Shown here: positions 1-12,291 of the stretch, in pieces | Layout of the letters: each line of letters begins with the position of its first letter | Numbering within the stretch: the first letter of the stretch is position 1 | Assembly: GCA_013397455.1 (NCBI GenBank) | Contig: VYZB01000273.1 | Location: forward strand, 880,270 to 944,269 | From: Crotophaga sulcirostris | Taxonomy: Eukaryota > Chordata > Aves > Cuculiformes > Crotophagidae | Reading direction: 5' to 3' | Length of the DNA: 64,000 nucleotides | Made by a program: the position numbers and the translations under genes | The notes under the pieces: model-generated | Databases searched by the model: none | What the model was told of the DNA's origin: nothing | Seen by the model: the letters and a program-made list of their open reading frames with translations, nothing else

Positions 1-929
1 CAGGCTTGTATCAATAATTAATTTCTTTTAATACTGAGATTCTGGGGAGCCTGGGAATCTGGCTTTCCCAATAGCCCATCTGAGCAGCTGTCTAGGAGCC
101 AAGTTTTCTAGTAAAACAAGTAGGCAAATGACCTGGGAGGAACAAGTTCTATCAGATTGATATCTTCCCCAAATCATTTTGATTTCAGCCCATCAGCAGT
201 TTTGAACCAAGCAGAATTTAATCAGAAACTCCTAGAGCAGCTTTAGTTTTGACCTCAGTAATAATTCTTCCTGGTTAGTTAAGGCCATTTCTTTACTTTT
301 GTGTTGCTTTTCTGTCCTTTCCTCTGCTTCTCTGTTGTGGTTTTTTTTTTTTTTCCTTGCTTCATTTATGTTCTCGAGCAGGATCTTGTCGCTGCCAGAT
401 CTCATGATGTTGTTCAGTCTTGTCATATATGGTGTTGTTCCCAAAGCCGCAGCCCCGCGAGTGCGTCAGGCTCTCAGTCTGGGCTGAAGCGAAAAAGGAC
501 ATTTCCAATCCTTGCCAGTTTGAAAGAGAATCTGAAAATATAAAACCTAGCAGTTAAAAAGTGTTACTTTAAAAGTATCTCCTAGTATTGACATGAGAGA
601 GCAGGTTCTGGTTTCTAAATGTCTCAGGCTGGCTCGGAGACCTGTGTTCTGATTTTTGGGTTTTTTGAAACTGCCTAAAAACTGTAATTTTTAAGTGAAG
701 AAGGTGTAGGTGTTGTAAAGCTGTTATGTGACACAGAGAATTAGCCTGGAACATCTCAAGAGAATCACAGGCCAGAAACTGCAGAGTTTGAATAGCTCCT
801 TGCTTTCTCTCTCTGCCTCCCCTCACTCATGTCTAAATGTATAGAATTGCTAAATCTTGAAACGCGATATTAACAATCAGTAGTGCTGCAGGTGATTTCT
901 GTCTCTGAAATCAGCATGTGTTATCAGGG
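1..929. other. Non-coding stretch, no gene seen
   Basis: Only short overlapping open frames occur on both strands, which is what chance gives in AT-rich DNA. There is a 14-base T run at 341-354. An acceptor-like TTTCAG ends near 188 and is followed by a short frame that stops at about 245. I see no donor or recognisable peptide to support an exon. Confidence 0.6.
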
Positions 930-1220
930 AATCACAGAATGGTTTGGATTGGAAGAGACCTCAAAGCCCATCCAGTTCCAAACCCCCTGCCAAGGGCAGG
1001 GACACCTCCCACTGGGTCAGTGGGCTCCAAGCCCCATCCAACCTGGCCTTGAACACCTCCAGGGATGGGGCAGCCACCACTGCTCTGGGCAACCTGGGCC
1101 AGGGCCTCCCCACCCTCCCAGCAAAACATTTCTCCCCAAGATCTCATCTCCCTCCCCTGCTGGTCCCACTGCTTTGGATGCAGCCCAGGACATGGGTGGC
1201 TTTCTAGGCTCCAAGCACAC
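930..1220 (-). mobile_element. CR1 non-LTR retrotransposon, 3' fragment with internal deletion
   Basis: Read on the minus strand this is the 3' end of a CR1 LINE, the main avian retrotransposon family. The plus strand begins with the reverse complement of the CR1 terminal 8-mer (AATCACAGAAT at 930). It runs through the conserved blocks around CCAACCTGGCCTTGAACACC and GGGATGGGGCAGCCACCAC and then CAGCAAAACATTTCTCC. Near 1150 the usual order breaks. The sequence jumps from the AGATCTCATCTC block to a segment normally further 5' in the element (CTTTGGATGCAGCCCAGGAC), so an internal piece has been lost. The copy is 5'-truncated and has no intact frame. It shares its diagnostic bases with the copies at 8792 and 54461, which suggests the same subfamily. 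Confidence 0.93.
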
Positions 1221-4200
1221 ATCGTGTTTCCAGTTGTGTTTCATTTGCAGGGGTGTTTTACCCTTCAATTAACCTTTGTCCTGCACAACTCTGCTGTTGT
1301 GCAACTTTTATTACTATGAATCAGAGATGCTGGACCATGAACTTGGAATTATATATATTTAAAGAAAAAGAAGGTAAGTAATTAATTCCATGTGACTGTG
1401 AGTTTTCTGAGAAGACAGGGTGTGGGGGACAGTTTGTCCATCCCCCACTTCTTCTTGCAATTTCCAACATGAATTACAGGCCAGCTGAGAAGAAGAAGAA
1501 AGTAGGGATTTTAAAAGGAAATTCTCATTTTTCTTTTTTTTTTTTCTAACCCAGGGACACACTCACATTAATTGCACACAAAGTGGGAGTAGCACCTGTT
1601 TTGGCTTCCTCACAAAGGAAGTCCAGAAATGCACACCTTCTTGTTTGCTGTCTTTCTGCTCAAAAGTTTTACAAGTTGCTGGTGGAATGACATAAATCCA
1701 ACGCACTGTCTGGTCCATAGCTGGCTCAACTTCTCAAATAGGAGTGCTGTCCAAGGATATGAGGGGATTAAATGATATAATTATTTCATATACTGCAGCT
1801 CTGGCTGAATGCTAAAATGGAGGCTGCTTCAGGTCCAGTTTGGAGAGAGCTGATCTCATTGCAATGTGTTAATTGTGGTATTGGCTTTGTTAGACCCCGC
1901 TGGGAGTCGGAGCCCTCTCCCTGTTTGCACCTCTGGGTGCTCTCAGATGCACTCGGGTAGATACTTCAAGGACTTTGAGGCCAAACAGGATGATGTTTCA
2001 TGAGGTTTATTTCTTTCCAGCCGAAGTGGTTGGAGTGAAGGGTAGTTCTGGATTAAAGCTAGAATTCAGTCAATGATTCCATGCCAAAGTCTGGGTCAGG
2101 TGGTAAAATCCTTGTGTGGGGTGTCATGTATGCAAACTAACCACTAAGCCGATGTAGGGTTTTAGATGTTATCTACTTTCTGTAAAGGAATATTTTGATT
2201 TTTAAAAGGTTCCAAGCATGTACTTTTCCCCATCCATTCGAAAACTTCACCATAAAGAAGTTGTGTTCTAGGAGGACAGAGCTACCTGAGCAGGGACATT
2301 CATTCCTGTGGTTTTCTCAGAGAATTTAATACTCTGTATTTAGTCTCTCTGCCAGTAACCTATTTTTAAGAGGTTAAGAACTCATTAAGATAAGATGGAG
2401 CGAAAGATTGAACGCGTTGTAGAGGAACATTATCCATAAACTAATTTAGAGCTCAGTCACATGAAAGCCAAGCCCAGCTTTGCTCACACAGTACACGATA
2501 ATGATATGTTTCAGGATTGCAGCTGAGAACAAATTTGACAGATCCGTGCACCGTGCAATCACATTTGCTAATGTTAGTTTTAAAACAGTAAAAATCTATC
2601 CCAGTTGAAAATATTTTCTTGGGAAAGCTGAGAACTTATCTTGGTATTGCTTGGTAATAAATACAGGCACTCATTCAACACAGCATGGTGTGTTTGCCCT
2701 TGCAAGGGTGCTGCTGCTGGTTGACCCCTTGCTGGTGGCTGTGTGCTCTGCAGAGCTGGCAGGGATGGGGGTTCCCAATCCATGACTGCTGTGATCATTC
2801 TTTATGCACATCTACAGATACCTGCTCCAGGACTGGTTTGTCTCTCCTGGATGTTGTCATCAGGGACACTTGGAGTGACCCACTCAGGCTACCAAATGAG
2901 AGTAGTGACGTGTAGCATCCATAATCTCAGCTTGGAGATCATACGGAAGGCATCCTGCAGCTCCTTCTCAGTGATGTTTTGCCTGATATTTTGTCTCTAG
3001 ATAGAGGTTATGGTATTACTTAAGTTCAAGGTGCTATTTGTTCATACCTGGCTTTGGACAGGCAAAACAGCTGCTTTTCCCTGTGCCTTCCTGTTTGCTG
3101 AAGGTGCCCATTCTAGATCCCGCTCTCTTTCCTCTTGATAAGGTGTGTCTGGCAGAACACACCCTTGGAAGGCTTTTGGATTTTGGAATATGCTTCCTCC
3201 AAGCCTGAATTTGATAATTTTTTGATATGCAGCAAGACATCTGTCTGAGGGTGTTTTTGGAGAGGACTGTGAGATTGCTTCCCATAATGATGAATACAAA
3301 GAAGCTTCCATAGGTGTTTTGCTGGCTGGGTTCCTGCTGGAAGAATTATTTCAGTGCTTCTAGGATTTCATTATATTGTGTAATTAGTGAAGGTGTCAGG
3401 AAAATTTGAGCCTGGGAAAAGCATGTTTTTATCACTTCAGATCTTGATAAATAAATATGCTGAGGTTTAAGCCTTGCAAGTGGCTTAGACATGTGGGGCT
3501 CAGATGCAGAACTGAGCAGCATTAGCTTTGGAATAGAAGCCCATGTATGTGCTGTTAGTCTGAGACAAAGGCAAAAGAATTCAAATGAGAGACCTGAGCT
3601 ATCTCTCTGTACTTTATAATCATCACACATTAAGAATTCACACAGTGACAGCTAAAACAGCTCATCCAAATTGGGACAGCTGGTTAGGTGTCCAACCCCT
3701 GTGATCCTTCCTCCTGTCTCTAGTTCACTTCTTAAAATACAGGTTTATGTAACAGGTCACATTTTTCAGAAGTTCCTGAATCTTTCTAACTTACTGGAGT
3801 TTTGTGAACTTCCAAAATATCTGTGGATGAATTATGCAGATAGGATGGTTAAGAGATTCATCTGAACTCACACATTTATGTCCTACTCCTGCAGTTGTAC
3901 CAGGAGTTTACGCACATGAGCAGGCTCAGTGAATCATTGTGGTTGTTATTGCAGAACTGAGCCTTGGAGTTAATCAAGTTTTGAAAACATAATTTCTTTC
4001 CTATTCGAAATATAAGAAACCAGATTCTCATGTTATGCTTTTCTGTTTTTCTTCCAGTGTTTCAGTTTTCTTTTATTCAAGTGAATAAATTTTACTAGCT
4101 AAATGCAACACCTCCTCTGGAATGCCAAGCAGAGGGGAATACTGCAGCACGTTTTAATCTCGAAAACAAAATAATTGCTTTAAAAATAGTCTTATATTTC

Positions 4201-6970
4201 TTAATTTTATGATGTGCTCTCTTCAGACTTGATAATCATCCTTTCTTGTACTTGAGATACCTTCCCTCCCCACACCCACTCTCTCCTATCCCTCTGAAAT
4301 TCTGGGGGAATGGTAGAAGATACATTGGCAGCCGTAATTCCAACACCAGTGCAGGAGATAGAGGCAGCCAGCCTTCAAAAGGGATTTGAGGGAGAGATTT
4401 TTGACATTTTTTTAAATGAGATTTTAATGTGTTTCAGAAACCTTTTGTTATCTGCAGCCACATTTGGATGGTGTCTTCTGTGGTGATCACAGAAGTTTGC
4501 AACTCCCAGAGCAAACGCTGGGGAAGGACCGCGTGCGTAGGACCGATGGTACATTCAATGATTCTGTGAACATTGTGTGGTTTTACTTTGGGTGCTTTAG
4601 AAGGGGGCATTGTGGTTTAAAACCCCCCAAACACCGGCTCCATGCTCTTTGGGTGCAGAGGTGTGGGGAGCTGGGAGTTAAAGCAACGTGAGACACTTCA
4701 AAGGTTGTGATCAAATAGTAAAAATGAATTGTGTTGGCTTCAGCCATGCTGAGAGTTTGGAGCTAAATTGGCTTTCTGAAACATACCTCAGTAATGACAA
4801 ATGATAAAAGCAGGTGGAAACAAATCTATCCAGCTGCTGCAGCCGAGGGGAAGTTGGAAATAGCCTGAATTCAGCAGGTTTCTACATGTTACATGAAAAG
4901 CAGTTGCTTGTTCAGATTGCTGTGTTGAAAAGTCCATATTTTCTTAATGCTTTTTTTAATGAAAAAAAAAAATCAGATACAGAACTTTCTCATTCCTTCT
5001 GATTCTTAGATTGGTTTTCAAATGTATCTTAGTTATCTGAAAGGTCACTGTAATGTTGGACAGTCCAGAAATATATGGGGCCCACTTAGAAAATCTGTTT
5101 CAGGAAGGTAAAGGCTTTTGTTCTGATATGAATGACTTTTGTGAAGGGAGTTCATTCTTTACATTCTGTTCTTTTGTTGTGGCTCTGCCAAGTTACGAGT
5201 AAACAAAGCACTCAATGCACATTTCTGTATATGATTCGATGAGGATGACGTACAGAGTTTGAAGGGAAAGTTAAAGATTTTAGAGTGTAAGAAAAACAAG
5301 CCTTAAAAATGGTGAATACTTCTTGCTGAAATCCTGTGAAACAGCAGGTTGTGCAACAGTTCTCGAAACAGATAAAAAGAGAGGGGGATAAGTAATGCTT
5401 CTGTATATTTGCTGTCTTAAGAAATAGGCTAGGAATGAACTGTTCTCTGGTTCTGTCCGTAATCTCCTGTTAAGCAAGTGCTTATCGTGTGCATTTTCGA
5501 CCCACTTTCAAGGAAAATTTTTCCATCCTAGCCAAGAGTATCCAAATCCAAAAGAAGAGTGAGGAAGGTTCTGTGAAGTCTGCTTCCTGTTCATTCAAAA
5601 TAGTAGGGGAAAAAAGGAGAATAATTCTGGTTAATTATTAGGTTTTCTAATTTAATGAAGTTTGGGGCCTGTTCTTCCTTCTGGTACAGAGAGCAGGACA
5701 TGGGGGGAAACATTTCCTTATTTTTCCCCATGTACTTCTCACTGCACTCACTTCTCTCTCTTGCAACTAAGCAAGCAGCGTGCGGGAAATCACCCCAAAT
5801 CATGGCTCACAATGTGAATTTGGTCATGTGATTTGTGCTAATGTATTGCACAGCAACTTTCTTTATCCTTCAAAAATCAGAGACACTGAGAGTGAGTGTT
5901 ATTTTGGGGGGCTAGGTAGGTTTTTTTCCATCTCCCTTTCTTACCATCAGCAATAACCTGAAGGCTTCCCTTGAAAATATTTTTGTTGATGATTCCAAGT
6001 ATTAAAGATATTGTTGAAACTCCTAGAATATGAACTTTTTTTAAGGAAATGGTGTCTGTTCTTCAAAGAATGCAGTAAATAATATTTCATTCTTTATATT
6101 TTTTTAAGGAAAAACCTACTTTTTTTTTTCTAAGCAGAACAGTGGAAACTACTGGATTGTGAACGTTTTAAGAATTGGGGACTTAAGGTGTAGTGATTAA
6201 AGGCAGCTTGAAATTTAGAAGACATTTGTCATATTAAAAATCTGTGCAGGGAGACCAGTTAATAACACAATCAACCTTTGCTAAAATGCCAACATTATAA
6301 TCTATTTTCCTGGCATAATAAATACATTAGGTATATACGTCACTCCAGGCTGGAGATTTTTGCAGAGCAGTTCTTGAGGATGAATACCTAAAGCAAAATA
6401 GTAAATGCAGCACAGCAGTAAATAAATTCCAGATTATTTGCATGTGGGTTGCTGGAGAGATGCTACTGTTTTACTAAGTTCAGAGGAGAGTAAACCAGGG
6501 AGACTGATCTTAGATTTGTGTTTAAAAAAGGGACTACTGTGGCTTACAGGCTTTTATGGTTCCGACTATTTGAGCAAGCATCTAGTAAAATAGATGCAAA
6601 GGGTTTGGCTAGCCCTAATAACTGTGGTGCAGACCCTCAGCTGAAATCTTAGACACTTTTTGGAGCAGCATCAGAAAAACAACCATAAGAAATAAAGCTG
6701 ACTTTTCTGTAACCTTATTTGGAGATTGCCCACATGTTTGTGGTGTTTGTTTTGGGTGCATATTTTTGGGTTCCTGTACTTTTGTGTTGTTAACTGCACA
6801 GGTTTACAGAAAGGAGAGCCTCTGTGTTCAGTGATGGAACAATGCATGATGAACCTTTGGTGAGATATCTTGAAATCTGGCTTTTTAAAGCAAATTTGAT
6901 GCAGTTCAGCTAAGTATGCACGTTGTATTTTGTGATAATTCAAGATGTTAAGCTACATAGAGGTGTGACT
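1221..6970. other. Long non-coding stretch, no gene seen
   Basis: This is AT-rich unique DNA with poly-A and poly-T runs (for example 4963-4972 and 6121-6130). Strong acceptor-like polypyrimidine-AG sites end at 2020 and about 4057. The frames after them stop within about 60 bases and no donor follows, so I do not call exons. No transposon similarity is visible by eye. Confidence 0.55.
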
Positions 6971-7065
6971 TTTCAAGGCCAGGTTGGATGGGGCTTTGAG
7001 CACCTTGATCCAGTGGAAGGTATCCAGAGGATGGAACTGGATGATCTTTAAGGTCCTTTCCTGAC
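6971..7065 (+). mobile_element. CR1 3'-end scrap, plus orientation
   Basis: The run TTTCAAGGCCAGGTTGGATG, then GGGCTTTGAGCACCTTGATC and AACTGGATGATCTTTAAGGTCC, is the last part of a CR1 element in sense orientation. About 20 bases normally present between the GTGG and GGATGGAACT blocks are missing or altered. The terminal 8-mer repeats have decayed. It is non-coding. Confidence 0.85.
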
Positions 7066-8791
7066 TCTTCAGGAATTTCTTTACTGTATGGCTGTGACTT
7101 CAAGGTATAAAGAACCATTTTATTTCAGGAGTGCCCTGTTTTTTTCTTTTGCTTGCATCTGATCACAGATCCCAGTTAGACATTTCAGTGGTGGTTCCAC
7201 AGGGCTCAGAGGTGAAAAATAATTAAAAAAACTTTTTTTTTTTTCCCTGAACTTTTCTGGATAGGCCTCCTATGTCATCGAGCTTTGGATGGAATCTAAC
7301 CAGCTTGGCACTTAGTGCCCTGACCAGACATCACACAGGTCATGTAGAGGCCTTTTTTCTTTTCTGAGGAATGCTTCCTTCTCTCTGAGTGGTCTGAAAA
7401 TATGCATATTACAAATATCAAGGTACAGTCATTTCAGCTATTTATGAAGGGTGGTCACCTGCAATGAAATCCAAACTATTCTGTATAAGGAAAAGAAGTA
7501 GGGCACATCTAAGGGATATTGCCCTTTGGGTATCTGAAATACTATAGAGAAAGGCAAAGTTTTTCCAGTATAAACACTGTTCAACATCAGCAATACAGCA
7601 GAGCCCAGGGAGCTGAGCAACTACAGCACTTTGCAGTGTCAGAAAAGTAAATAGCAAACTTATGAAAACAACCATTGTGATCCTGGTAGATCTCAGAGAA
7701 GGAGCTATGAAAAGACAACAACAACAAAAAAGCAATAGGAGAGTTCAACGTCAAACTGGCAGACTCTACAGTGTCATCTGTAAAATGATATCATCCTGCC
7801 AGAAAGCCTGCTGCCAGTTCATACATTTTTCTGCATTCACAACTTACAAGTGTGCAGCTGTGAGGCTATTGAATTTCATGACTGTACATTTGCAGCTTGT
7901 GAATTTGTCAGTAGGCATTTCCATCTCGATAATATTTGTTGAGAGCTGTGCAGTATGTATTGCCTTTGTATTAGATACGCTTAGTACAGCCTGAAAATGC
8001 TAATCAGAGAATCTCTGCTGGACCATAGTAAACGTGCCGAAGACAATGTTTTCTTACTTATTTGTATTAATATTTCTTGATTTTCCAGAGATCTTAAACA
8101 TTACTGGAACCTCATTGTGAAAAGGGGATGAATATATATACTGAAATAAGGGAATGTCATCCACTTAAATTATTTTCTATTGTTTGCTTTTTTATCTTTA
8201 GCTCTAAGGAAACCTCATTCCCCAGCATGCAGTGCCAGAATGCCAGAATCTCATTGGGCTGTTAAACAATTAATTATTTTTTATTATTATTTTAATGTGT
8301 TAAAAATATAACAGCAGTGATTTTTCATGTCCATTAGTTTGTTTGCTCTTGTAGAACCGTGAAAAGTAAGGAAGCATTTCTTTGGTAAATAGAGGAAACA
8401 AGAATGTCTGTTTAAATTACTTTTCTGAAAACCATGTAGGAAATCTCATTTTTAGCAATGGTCTATAAATGTATCTCTCTTAAACTGAGTATTCTAGAAA
8501 TTCTGGGCAAGATTATGCCTTAAAGGCACAGTTCTGAAGTTAAGGGATATCTGTGTGGAAGAGGGGGAGCCTCAATCAAAAAAGTCTTTTTCGTTTAGTG
8601 GAGTTCACTTTGTAATATCTGGGCAGCACATTTCACAGTGGGCATGCTGCCAAAAGCTTTACTGTGTAGTAAATAAACATTTTGGGGAAAAGCTGGCTGA
8701 AAGAAGATGGCTAGCCAAGGAGGATCTTGAATGTCTATTTATCCATTCATTTATTCAGTTTAATTCTGCCCTTATGTATGGTACCCATATG
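7066..8791. other. Non-coding stretch, no gene seen
   Basis: Open frames up to 110 codons occur on both strands around 7440-7990. They overlap each other, have biased composition and no recognisable domain, and I take them as chance. There is a 14-base T run at 7231-7244 and an AT-rich patch with TTATTATTATTTT at about 8280-8293. Confidence 0.5.
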
Positions 8792-9116
8792 ATAGAACTA
8801 TAGAACCACAGAATAGTTCGAGTTTGGAAGGACCTCAAAGCTCATCCAGTTCCACCCCCCTGCCATGGGCATGGACACCTCCCACTGGATGAGGGGGCTC
8901 AAAGCCCCATCCAACCTGGCCTTGAACACCTCCAGGGATGGGGCAGCCACCACTGCTCTGGGAAACCTGGGCCAGGGCCTCCCCACCCTCATAGCAAAAC
9001 ATTTCTCCCTAAGATCTCATCTCAATCTCCCCTCTTTCAGCTCACAACCATTCCCCCTCATCCCATCCCTGCACTCCCTGATCAAGAGCCCCTCCCCAGC
9101 TTTCCTGGAGCTCCTG
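8792..9116 (-). mobile_element. CR1 non-LTR retrotransposon, 3' fragment
   Basis: This is the minus-strand CR1 3' end. The plus strand starts with the reverse complement of the terminal 8-mers (ATAGAACTATAGAACCACAGAAT) and continues co-linearly through the conserved 3' UTR and the end of ORF2 to CCAGCTTTCCTGGAGCTCCT near 9116. There the similarity stops abruptly, which fits 5' truncation on insertion. It shares CTGGGCCAGGGCCTCCCCACC and GCAAAACATTTCTCCCTAAG with the copies at 930 and 54461. It has no coding potential of its own. Confidence 0.93.
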
Positions 9117-11785
9117 AAGCACCCATCTCACCAGGAGAAAGCAGTACATCCCATGGTGTTGCTGTCTCCTAACAGCCACATTTCCCCCTCATCCTGTGCC
9201 AAGTGAGGTCTACTTTGTGAGTGGAGTTGTCACGCACCAGGGGGAATTTGTGACTTTTTAGGTTCAAGTGATGACAAGACGCATCTTGTGAGAAGTCAGA
9301 CACCAATAAGAATTATGGTGGGTGGATGGTTGGGATTTCACTACTTTGGATGGTGACACACCACTGGGAGAAGGCCTTCTCTATCTTTCCTTCTTGGCTG
9401 AAGCATTATCAGTAAGTGGAGTACTCTGTTGGACCAAAGAGTGCCTTACAGTGATAAATCCCACCTGGGAAAGCTTCTTGAGCAATAACTCTTGTAATTT
9501 GATTGCTTTCTTCATCACATCCTGGGTGCTGGTAAGTATGAAGTTTCTCTTAGGATTGTCCTGAAGGATCCAGCAAACAGTTAATCGAGTGACACTGAGG
9601 AAGAAACAAATTGTAGGTTGGGTTTTCCCAGCTTGTCCCAATCCGTGGCTGCTGGAGCCATGAGCTGATTGAAATGCAGTTCTCACTGGAATTATTTATC
9701 TCTTGCTGATGTGTCTGCATTGCCTGGGGAATAACAGAGTTTGCTGAAACTATTTGCCCCACAAAATCGAGGTGCATCTTCTATTTTTTCCATGGATGTG
9801 AATCTTATTTCACTTTCCTCACCAGCTTAGAGGAAGGTAATGTTAAAAATATTTTTTCTAGCCATAAGTAAATAAATAAACTCCAGAGTTCAAGTGTGTG
9901 GGGTATCTTACTTTTCCTTAGTGAGCAGTGTAAACAGATGAAGCAGTCTTTTTTCCACTCTTCTGCAAAACATTGCCAATTGATAATGTAGTAGTAATAT
10001 TAACACATGCCTGTTCAAAAATGTGATACATACTTTTAAGTCTTTGAGATCAGTTCCTCTGAAGTGCTTTTTCTTCTGCTGCCTGACAAGGTTTTTGGCT
10101 CCACTTCAGTCTGGTAAGGAGACAGCTGCTCAACTTCTGACACAAATGAAGAAAATTGATGATATGCCATCGCTGAAATTCCCTTTTTTTCCTGGCAGGC
10201 ACTACTAGACTGAGTGCTAGGAGTCATTCAAAGTTTGGGGCTTTTTTTTTTTTTGAATGTTAGTTGGGACAGGATTTGGGGTTTACTTAGTTGTCTGGGC
10301 TACTTCTAATAACATTCAATACTTGCTTAGAGTCCGCATCTCTGGGAACATAAACAAATATCATAGCATAAATATTTAACTCTGCTTATACAGATTACTA
10401 ACTTAGCCACTGTTGTGTACTGAATTGTCGTTAGCACGGTTTTTGCGTAATGTCTTAGTACTTTATATATTTCTCTTTGTCATAGAAATGTCAGAGGCAG
10501 AAACTCCAGTGAGGTTCACCATAAGGATGGTCATCTTGAGTTGTTTCTGTAAGTCTGGATCCTCCTGAAATATTTCTTTAAGGAGAGTAGAGATGTGTGA
10601 GGGTGACCAAAACGAATAGAGTGTAGTTGCTAGCAAACTTTCTTTGCCCTCCGTGACATCCTGTGAACATTCTGATCCTCTCTGTGCTGTGTGACCCTAA
10701 ATATTCTCACAGGGTTTTGAAGACCACTCCTTACAGGATATATGTATTTATTGTTTTAACTGACAACAAAGGCAGCTCCTTTTTTGTGCTTTGCTAACAT
10801 GGCTTTCCTGCTCTTCATGATAATGCAAACTGTATTTTCTACGTTATTCCTCTTGGATTATTTCCTGAGTCAAAGTTTTCATCTGCAAAAGACCTCAATC
10901 ATTTGGGACTGTGTAAAGTCTACCTTCGGACCCGTTCATCTACAAAAGTAGTGAATGTGTTGTGTTGCTATCCCTTTACTTTAGAGATAATCCCTACCCT
11001 AGTCTGGTTCTAGACTTCACTTCGTTTCATGATTATCATTATTATTGCAAAGGGTTTGATTTTGGTACACGTTTTGCTGTTTATTTTTAAACCTCCATGG
11101 AAAAGCAGCTATGTAAAGCTCTGAATAATGCACATGACATATGCTGCCTGTCTTGCAGAGGGAACTGAAGAACTCGACAGCAGTTTGCATTTTTGGAGCT
11201 GGAGGATAGAAGCAGTAAGCTTTAGTCAGGAGTTTTTGGGACTCGGAGGTCAAACCAAGAAAAGGAGTTGAGAGCTGCTCTAGCAAAGATGGTAATTGGG
11301 TGGAACACAGAGGGTGTGCTCAGTGATTGCCTGAAATGAGACATAGTTGAGTTAGTGATACTATTACTTCATAAAGACACCGTTTTCCTTGGGCTGGTGA
11401 AACTTGTGTCCCTTGGATAAAGAAATGAAATCCCTTACCTGAAGTACTAACGCTTGGCAAACTTCAAGGGATGGGCAGCAGGATCTCATAGTTTTATACA
11501 CAGGGAAATGCTAATAAAGGTGGTGCTGTTCACTTTGTCATGGCAATAAATTGTGGTCATGTGCACAGCTCAACTCAATTTTCTTTGTTAGATTTGGAAT
11601 TAATAACTATTATCACTTTTCATTACTCTCTCCTGGTGTTACTTAGCAGTACCTGAAAGATCAATGAGATGGATGAAAGATCTCCATGAGGATGCAGGAG
11701 CTGTTATGCACACGTGGGAAAGTAGGACACATACTGATAAAAACACTTTGTTTCTTTAAAGCAGGTAAAAAACTTTACCCAGACA
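9117..11785. other. Non-coding stretch, no confident gene
   Basis: I cannot identify a transposon here. A 63-base interval at 10486-10548 has a fair acceptor (TTCTCTTTGTCATAG) and a GTAAGT donor, with two of three frames open. It matches no neighbour's reading phase that I can defend and is left as noise. An 11-base T run lies at about 10243-10253. Confidence 0.5.
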
Positions 11786-12291
11786 TGTGCAGTTTTGGGC
11801 ACCACAGTATAAAAAAGAGATGAAACTACTGGAGAGTGTCCAGAGGAGGCCACAAAGCTGGTGAAGGATTTAGAGGGGAAGTGGTATGAGGAACAGCTGA
11901 AGGTCCTTGGTCTGTTCAGCCTGGAAAAGGGGAAACTGAGGGGGGACCTCATAGCAGTTCACAGCTTCCTCACAAGGGGAGGAGAAGGAGCAGGTGCTGA
12001 GCTCTGCTCTCTGGTGACCCATGATAGGACTAGAGGGAATGGCAGGAAAATGTGCCAGGGGAGGGTTAGGCTGGACATGAGGAGAAGGTTCTTCCCTCAG
12101 AGGGTGGTGGAGCACTGGAACAGCTCCCAGGGAAGCAGGCCCGGCACCAACCCTGACAATATTCCAGAAGCATTTGGACAACACCCTTGGACACATGGGG
12201 TGAATATTGGAGTTGTCCTGTGCAGGGACAGGAGTTGGACTCGATGATCCTTGTGGGTCCCTTCCAACTCAAGACATTCTGTGATTCTGTG
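11786..12291 (+). mobile_element. CR1 non-LTR retrotransposon, 3' fragment, plus orientation
   Basis: This is a 5'-truncated CR1 of about 500 bp in sense orientation. It begins in the late reverse-transcriptase region (GTGCAGTTTTGGGCACCACAG) and passes through GAGAGTGTCCAGAGGAGGCC. The end is the typical one: TTGGACTCGATGATCCTTG, then GGGTCCCTTCCAACTC, then the 8-mer-like tail CATTCTGTGATTCTGTG at 12275-12291. The tail marks the true 3' terminus. The sequence differs clearly from the minus-strand copies at 930, 8792 and 54461, so it belongs to another CR1 subfamily. Confidence 0.92.
11861..12124 (+). pseudogene. CR1 ORF2 remnant (C-terminal end downstream of reverse transcriptase)
   Basis: The frame beginning at 11861 reads through the C-terminal tail of CR1 ORF2. 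It contains [18 protein letters not shown], then a stretch around [15 protein letters not shown], then [14 protein letters not shown]. These are the characteristic [21 protein letters not shown] and FF-QRVV-HWN blocks of this family's terminal domain. At about 12120-12125 the similarity moves to another frame: the nucleotide sequence still matches the rest of the ORF2 end and 3' UTR, but one base appears to be missing. The catalytic palm of the reverse transcriptase is absent through 5' truncation. It is a dead fragment of a mobile-element gene, not a host gene, and the open frame survives only because the copy is moderately young. Confidence 0.85.

Noticed and set aside
7662..7994. 110-codon open frame, plus strand
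   Set aside because: It overlaps a 97-codon antisense frame, has no domain, splice sites or promoter, and lies within chance length for this AT content.
10486..10548. 63-bp interval with acceptor and GTAAGT donor
   Set aside because: Two frames are open and neither fits the phase of neighbouring candidates. An interval this short is open by chance often.
11440..11511. Minus-strand interval with splice-like ends (24 codons)
   Set aside because: Too short. The acceptor pyrimidine tract is weak and there is no partner exon.
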